Of a stretch of 64,000 bases of DNA, positions 59,101 to 64,000 are shown piece by piece. Each line of letters begins with the position of its first letter. The first letter of the stretch is position 1. The stretch lies in the NCBI RefSeq assembly GCF_001625215.2, contig NC_030386.2, forward strand, positions 38,257,296-38,321,295, in the 5' to 3' direction. The DNA is from Daucus carota subsp. sativus (taxonomy: Eukaryota; Streptophyta; Magnoliopsida; Apiales; Apiaceae). The notes under the pieces are model-generated. The model had not been told where the DNA came from. It did not search any database and worked only from the letters and a program-made list of their open reading frames with translations. Position numbers and translations under genes: made by a program.

Positions 59101-60388
59101 TAAAAATAAAATAAATTATACGGAGTAAATTTTAAAAATCAGAGACTTCACGAGAAAATATACCTTCAACAATGGCGAGGCTGCATGGCTTCAGAGTCGC
59201 GATTTCTACCGAATCTTTCAGTTTAGCTCCTCGAATCTTTAAAATATTCAATGAATATCCAAATATAAATCGATAATTAATTGAAGATAAATTATCTACA
59301 ATTTCAAATAATATATACATGTAACTGATGTAAGATCTAAACTTCGGTTGGAATACTCAATAATTATAGTTCACGAAAATGTAATTTGGCAAAAAATGAT
59401 TTTAAAATCAGTTTATTTAGATATTTAACACTGCATTATATGAATATATATTTTCTCTAGTTTTTCAACTGTTTGACACGTATTTTAAAAAATATATAAA
59501 ATGATTTATAATTTATTTTAAGATTTAATATTGTTATTATTATTTAAAAAATTTAAAATAACTAAAAAAGGTTTAAATTCCTTCTCCGACCCGGGGTCTA
59601 AAAAGCCCATGAGAATACATTTTGGGCTTATGAACCGCCCAGAGCCTACCTCGTGTGAGAATGAATAATTAGTGAGATAACAGGTCTCCACGTGGACGGC
59701 TAATAGCTTCCTCACATCCAAGATCCTGTCCGTTGATATTCCCTATCAGAAAAAAGCCCGAATTAAATCAGCTAAAAGCATCCAGATATAGCAAGTACAC
59801 AAGGTGGTCACAATGTAATTTTCGGGCATACCTTTAGCGTCAGCTGTGTACCGTCTGGCGTTTCCACCATCACTTCTATCACAGTGGGCAACACTGCAAA
59901 TTTCACATCTTCATTAACACACATTCTATGCTCATCACACAGTGACGGTACAGAGTACACTAAATCTCGAAAAATGTAAATATTACTAGTTGTGTCGAAA
60001 AACATATGAATGACTAGTTACACAGCACATTAATTCTCGAAAAGTCTAAATAATATCACAAATAATATCGGGAAATATATGCATGATTAGTTCATAGCCA
60101 ACTCATATTTTTTTCATAAATAATAATAAGATAAGAAGTCGAGAATTCAAATTTCATGGGTGAATAAATACTAAATAATCAAATTAATACATCAGTGACA
60201 AACTACTGGCAAATAAGTTACAGTCCCACGCATGTAACTCTGGGATATATTATAAGCTGCTTTTAAGTAAATAACATGTCCTTATAACTCAAGTCAAATA
60301 AAAAGCGTAGTCACTAACCTTTCTCTTCTTTTTTCTTCTTCTCTCCTTTGGCCTTGTGAGGCTTTGTTTTCCCGGTTTTTGGAGCCAT
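48102..60388 (-). CDS. TSS / REDUCED CHLOROPLAST COVERAGE-type CLU-family protein
   Basis: A large minus-strand gene with 23 coding exons, all joining in frame, about 1842 residues. Exons: 60388-60319, 59893-59832, 59742-59650, 59236-59164, 59064-58756, 57726-57662, 57498-57367, 57275-57234, 57149-56631, 56520-56363, 56180-55670, 55429-55367, 55262-55161, 54441-54121, 54039-53947, 53852-53751, 53656-53552, 51513-51380, 51254-51071, 50868-50737, 50650-50538, 50371-50287, 50162-48102. The Lys-rich start '[20 protein letters not shown]', CLU N-domain '[18 protein letters not shown]', CLU core ('[11 protein letters not shown]', '[20 protein letters not shown]') and TPRs ('[20 protein letters not shown]', 'GADHIQ') are clear. 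The long Ser/Lys-rich tail with '[17 protein letters not shown]', ending '[17 protein letters not shown]', points to TSS/REC rather than FRIENDLY. In Arabidopsis RECs affect chloroplast compartment size and TSS acts with the WOX gene STIMPY; cytosolic and nuclear. Confidence 0.92.
51941..52171. mobile_element. Stowaway MITE nested in the Helitron
   Basis: A 231-bp element with ends CTCCCTCCTTTCTTGAATAT and, at the right, the complement form 'taagaacggagggag'. TA flanks both sides (51939-51940 and 52172-52173). The CTCCCTCCGT end with TA duplication is the classic Tc1/mariner Stowaway signature. It split the older Helitron, so it inserted later. Confidence 0.9.
52600..52652. repeat. (AT)n microsatellite
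   Basis: About 53 bp of uninterrupted AT dinucleotide repeat inside the Helitron. A second one of about 41 bp sits in the hAT element at 32206-32246. Confidence 0.97.
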
Positions 60389-60781
60389 TTTGCTGAGTTC
60401 TCCGAGCTAGTTTCTTGAACACAGGCTTAATGGGTAGCTATATATCTGTGTGTATACTATTTATTAACCGTTACATAACAGTTAAAGCACTCCTAAAAAT
60501 CTCTATCCACTACAAAATCTTGTACAAAACTGAAGTGTGAACTTTTTTTATTTTATCTTCATATGTTCAAAAGAATTGCTATAGTGGTTTGGAGTGTGCA
60601 TATTTTGTACATGTATGTTTATATATATGTAAGCAAGTTTACTGTTTAAGGAAGCGAGAATGATGAGTAGAGAAAAGGAATGTGTAGGAGGAGGGGAGGG
60701 GCCAAGAGAAAGGTGGAGAGAATAGGTACTGGAGAGAGAGGAAAGGATATATGCATTGAGGGAGAGAGATTTGGGAGAGAT

Positions 60782-60819
<38 letters not shown>

Positions 60820-61690
60820 ACGGATAGGATAAGGTAAGCCCGAGAAGCTTAGCTAATAGCTAGTTGGTTCCATAATCTATCCTTGGCTGAGAAAAATGAG
60901 CAAGGATTTTGGCCCTCTCGTTCTTTGCTCTATCTCTCCGTTTGTAACTTTCTGTCCCTGAGCCTGCCCAATTTTTTCATGGCCTTTATTTGGTATAATC
61001 ATTATTGGGTTTGTAATTTTGTATTGTTTTACGAAGCGCGTTTGGTGTTAATAATCTAATCTAATGGACTTTCGAGAATTGTGATATATTGTGATTAATA
61101 ATTACTAAAAACTCGGCGGTTATAAAATTCGTAATTTATTATACATAATTTAGATTTTAACATCATTTTATTAGTGTTTTAATATTAATAAATTAAATTT
61201 TAATTAAATTTTATTGACCAATTGATTATATTTTCTCACGAAAATTTAGCTTTTACAATTAATTATCTACTTATAAATATTTTTTTGTTGTTAATATGTG
61301 ATAATTTATCATTCAATTAATTTTACATCATATTTTTCATATTTCGTATATATTCATACGTATGAATTTTTTTTTAGTGTAACATATTAGAGTTAGAAAA
61401 TGTTACGTAATGATTCGTGTTTTTGTTGAAATGAAACATGTTAGTGTTAAAAATAGTTATATGAAGACTTTTGTTAAAAGAAAGATATTCAGAATTATAT
61501 GTCAAGTCTATATATATTGTTAAACGGGTCAATTTCAAATTAAATAAAATTATTTAAATTCACAAAAATACAAAATTTTAATTTCAAGTCGTTTTTACAT
61601 TGACTTGGAAATTTTCAGATCATTTTCATATTTTATCTCATCAAATTATTTACTTGTGAACCGAGTTGGTTGGTAAACCAAACCAAACAT
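60389..61690. other. Upstream region of the TSS/REC-like gene
   Basis: Promoter and 5' UTR of the minus-strand TSS/REC-like gene followed by AT-rich intergenic DNA. It contains a purine-rich stretch at 60660-60815 ending in a pure (GA)n run from about 60783, which reads as CT repeats in the direction of the gene, a common 5' leader or core-promoter feature of plant genes. No other gene is visible. Confidence 0.55.
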
Positions 61691-61800
61691 ACTCAGTATA
61701 TCCCGCTTAGAGCAGGGTCTGAGATGGATAAGATGTACGCAGCTTTGCCCCTCCCCTTAAAGCAAAGAGACTGTTTTCGTGAAGACCCCCGGCTTAGTGC
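61690..61800 (+). repeat. SINE-like remnant (Au/TS type)
   Basis: The phrases 'atcccgcttagagcagggtc', 'agatgtacgcagctttgccc' and 'agagactgttttcgtgaaga...ccggctta' recall the conserved body of plant Au/TS-type tRNA-derived SINEs ('GGGTCTG.. GATGTACGCAGCCTTACCCC ... GGCTGTTTCCG.. GACCC.CGGCT'). The 5' tRNA-like head and the tail are not preserved well enough to define ends or a target duplication. Identification is from memory of the family. Confidence 0.6.
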
Positions 61801-61852
61801 ACAATAAATAATATAGTGTGTGATATAATATTAAGATATCTTAGCCCATGGC

Positions 61853-62265
61853 TAGGGCTGTCATTCGAGCCGAGCCGGGCGAGTTTCGAGCCGAGCCTAA
61901 TTCGAGCCAAGTTTAATCGAGCCGAGCCGAGCCGGCTCTGTTAACTAATCGAGCCTAAATCTTTGCCCGAACTCGACTCGGTTAATTTCACGAGTCGAGT
62001 CGAGTCAGCTCGTTTAGCTAAACGAGCCGGTTTTAACGAGTCGAGCGAGCCAGCTCGTATAATTTTACACTTAATCGAGCCCAAACCTCTACCCGAACTC
62101 GGCTCGTTTAATTTCACGAGTCGAGTCGAGCCGGCTCGTTTAATTAAACGAGCCGAAACCTTTGCCCGAACTCGGCTCGTTTAACGAATCGAGTCGAGCC
62201 GAGCCCACTTAAACGAGTTCGAGCCGGGCGAGCTCGCGAGCCGCCCGACTCGAATTACAGCCCTA
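61853..62265. mobile_element. hAT-type MITE built of CGAGC-rich repeats
   Basis: A 413-bp element with terminal inverted repeats TAGGGCTGTCATTCGAG (left) and CTCGAATTACAGCCCTA (right). It is flanked by a perfect 8-bp duplication CCCATGGC (61845-61852 and 62266-62273). Inside are many tandem and inverted copies of CGAGCCGAGC, CGAGTCGAGTCGAG and GGCTCGTTTAA, with a repeating unit of about 60-100 bp. The plus-strand frame across it (61963-62184) is a by-product of the repeats, not a gene. Confidence 0.88.
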
Positions 62266-62289
62266 CCCATGGCCTTCTTCACATGAGAC

Positions 62290-62700
62290 TTACTTGAACA
62301 GTTCCCGTTTGTCGATGATGGACGACAATAATGTGAAACGGAGATATCAAACTGGAGCATTTGGCAACAACCGTCAATACACTAACCCCCACCTCATGCA
62401 ATACCCTTGTAGACTATGGCGACACGAATTCATAACACCCCTTATCAAATCAACCTAAATGAACTTTATCATGAATGCGTATTTATCTTAATGATAAAAA
62501 TTTTCATTTCATAAATATTATATTTCAATTTATTTAAAATATAATGTTTTTTGAAATATTATAATAATCCTATATAAATAAATTAAAAAAAATTATAATA
62601 CAATTCCTTAAAATAAAAAAAAATAAATAATTCGTCGGAATATATATGCAACTATGCAAGTATTATTCAACCGTTATATTCTTCCTCTAAAACCCCTCTT
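62290..62700. other. Upstream region of NUP43
   Basis: AT-rich DNA between the hAT MITE and the NUP43 start codon; presumably the promoter and short 5' UTR. No TATA box stands out and no other gene is visible. Confidence 0.45.
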
Positions 62701-62715
62701 TCAAAAACCCTAACA

Positions 62716-64000
62716 ATGGCAGCAAACAACCCCGAAACCCTCCAAATCCACCGCATCCCCCAATCCACCTACATCGACGCCGTTCGCTGGCTCCCCCCTC
62801 TCTCCGTCTTCGAGCGCTTCATCCTCCTCGCGGTCTCCGACTCCAATTCCGACGCTTCCCTCCTCGAAATCCGTGCCCTAAACCGCTCTAACCCCTCTAT
62901 CTTAACCCCCCTATCTTCCCTCCAACTGGCCTCCCGCACATCCTCTCTCAAAGTCTGCCAGACCCCCCACAAGCCCCTGATCGCGGCCTCGAGTTTTTCG
63001 GGTTCGGTTCGTTTTTTGTTTGTGGATAATGTGGAGGTTGGGTTTGATGGGTCGGAGCATATCGTGCCCGAAAAGAGTTTACACGTGGGACCCATTTCGT
63101 GTATTGACTTGGGGGGAAATGAGTTGGAGTGTGTTAGTGTTGGGGAGGATGGGAGAGTAGGATTGGTGAGTGTTGGTGAGGGGGAGTTGAGTGTTAGGAA
63201 GGTGTTTGATAGTGCTGGATTGGTGTCGTATAGTGCGGTGAAGTGGGCTAGTCCGACGGAGTTTGTTACGGGTGGGTTGGGGTTTAGTGTGCAGTGGTGG
63301 GATTTGAGGAAGCCGGGTGCAGCGGTATCTCAGTTTAAGGGGAATTGGTGAGTTTCAAATGTTACTATTTTGTGTGTGCATTGATTCTTTGGATGGATAT
63401 TAGATCTAGTTTAGTTGTCGATCTTTAATAACAATGGCTGATATATAGTGTAGCTCGTTGATTTTTATTTTATACTAATGCTTTAGATTAATATATACTT
63501 TTGGTAAGTTGCAATTTTAGTTCCATAGATAATTCGGTGGTTTGATGTTGTAAATTTGTGATGCTTTTTCAGAGTAATTGTTTTGGTTTCCTTTTACGGA
63601 AGTTGCTACTACAATGTTCGGTTGGTACTATGAACTATGCTGATGATGATATTGCAGGGATCAGGGCGCTAGCTCCGGGATTGTGCATTCCATAGACATC
63701 CATCCATCACGAAAACACACTTGCTTGGTAAGTTGCCTGCATCAGTAATGCACTTTGGCAAACCTGTAGTCACACATATATGAATTATCAGGGATTTATT
63801 GGAAGCTCTGCATTGTCAATTTTATATGCACAACATTTCTGATAATTAGGCAACTAATATTAATTAGAAAGGGAAGTTAATAGTTGCTTAGTATCTTGTT
63901 TAATTCTAAAGAGGACACACGTGTTTTATTTATGTTGCGTTATGTGTTCACAACTTCACCTCCTTATTCTTGCTTGATCCAGATTCAACTGTCAACCGTG
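62716..64000 (+). CDS. NUP43: Nucleoporin NUP43, WD40 repeat protein (5' part only)
   Basis: First two exons of a WD40 protein of the nuclear-pore outer ring (Nup107-160 complex). Exon 1 is 62716-63347 and exon 2 is 63658-63727. They join through a split Trp codon (TG|G) and give 'FKGNWDQGASSGIVHSIDIH'. The N-terminus 'IHRIPQSTYIDAVRWLPPLS', and blades such as 'VSYSAVKWASPTEFVTGG' and 'VQWWDLRKPG', match plant NUP43. The ATG context is 'caaacaATGGCA'-like (aacaATGGCA). After the donor at 63728 the intron appears to run past the window: an acceptor at 63982 is possible, but the following codons (IQLSTV) do not fit the expected WD40 continuation. The gene is truncated by the window edge. The first 300 bases use very C-rich codons, unlike the G-rich second half of the exon. 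Confidence 0.88.

Noticed and set aside
58619..59125. 'ctccctccgtttcaatttac' at 58619 and 'acggagtaaa' near 59120 as a possible Stowaway MITE
   Set aside because: A coding exon of the TSS/REC-like gene lies between them and the right end is too short; at most a truncated left end in the intron.
63983..64000. Possible third NUP43 exon after 'gatccag'
   Set aside because: The resulting codons do not continue the WD40 motif expected after 'HPSRKHTCL'; the true acceptor is probably outside the window.
1..64000. tRNA, rRNA, CRISPR array or organelle/bacterial insert
   Set aside because: No cloverleaf with intact A and B boxes, no rRNA signature and no spaced identical repeats were seen; gene structure is nuclear plant throughout.

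Overview
This is nuclear DNA of a flowering plant, most likely a eudicot. The genes are split by many short AT-rich introns with GT..AG borders. The proteins are plant-specific types: a FLOWERING LOCUS C EXPRESSOR (FLX)-like family, an ECA1/prolamin-like gametophyte peptide, the plant form of S-adenosylmethionine decarboxylase with its paired upstream ORFs, and a TSS/REDUCED CHLOROPLAST COVERAGE protein. Short non-autonomous DNA transposons are common. I cannot name the species from the sequence alone. All homology statements rest on recognised motifs and general family knowledge, not on a database search.

Region 1 (about 1-29,300) is a decaying local array of FLX-like coiled-coil genes. Three copies look complete: A (coding exons 4049-5747), C (20281-21950) and D (27359-29029). 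Copy B (12181-12678) is truncated: its first coding exon is fused to the 3' UTR. A further partial copy (9436-9814, minus strand) is inverted against B, has lost its start codon, and forms a palindrome with arms of about 1.5 kb. Copies E (14101-17075) and F (17760-18330) keep only leader or intron sequence. Most copies share a short leader exon followed by a GA-rich tract in intron 1. Copy D is a chimera: its leader and intron 5' part come from an A-like copy, and everything downstream from a C-like copy. Small mobile elements (Mutator-like, Emigrant-like and Helitron) lie among the copies.

Region 2 (29,300-33,200) holds two small secreted-protein genes, each with a TATA box: a Ser/Gly-rich repeat protein and an ECA1-type six-cysteine peptide. 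A hAT element with an 8-bp target duplication sits 45 bp beyond the second stop codon.

Region 3 (33,200-60,400) holds conserved housekeeping genes. They are an AFG1-type mitochondrial AAA ATPase (minus strand, 14 coding exons), a class I (CCoAOMT-type) O-methyltransferase (minus, 9 exons), S-adenosylmethionine decarboxylase (plus, intronless main ORF with tiny and small uORFs and two leader introns), and a 12-kb, 23-exon TSS/REC-type CLU-family gene (minus). One TSS intron carries a Helitron with a Stowaway MITE nested inside it.

Region 4 (60,400-64,000) has a GA-rich TSS upstream region, a SINE-like remnant, a hAT MITE made of CGAGC-rich repeats, and the first two exons of NUP43, which runs off the window. 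SAMDC makes the aminopropyl donor for polyamines from AdoMet, and the methyltransferase uses AdoMet as methyl donor. I see no sign that these neighbours are otherwise functionally coupled.
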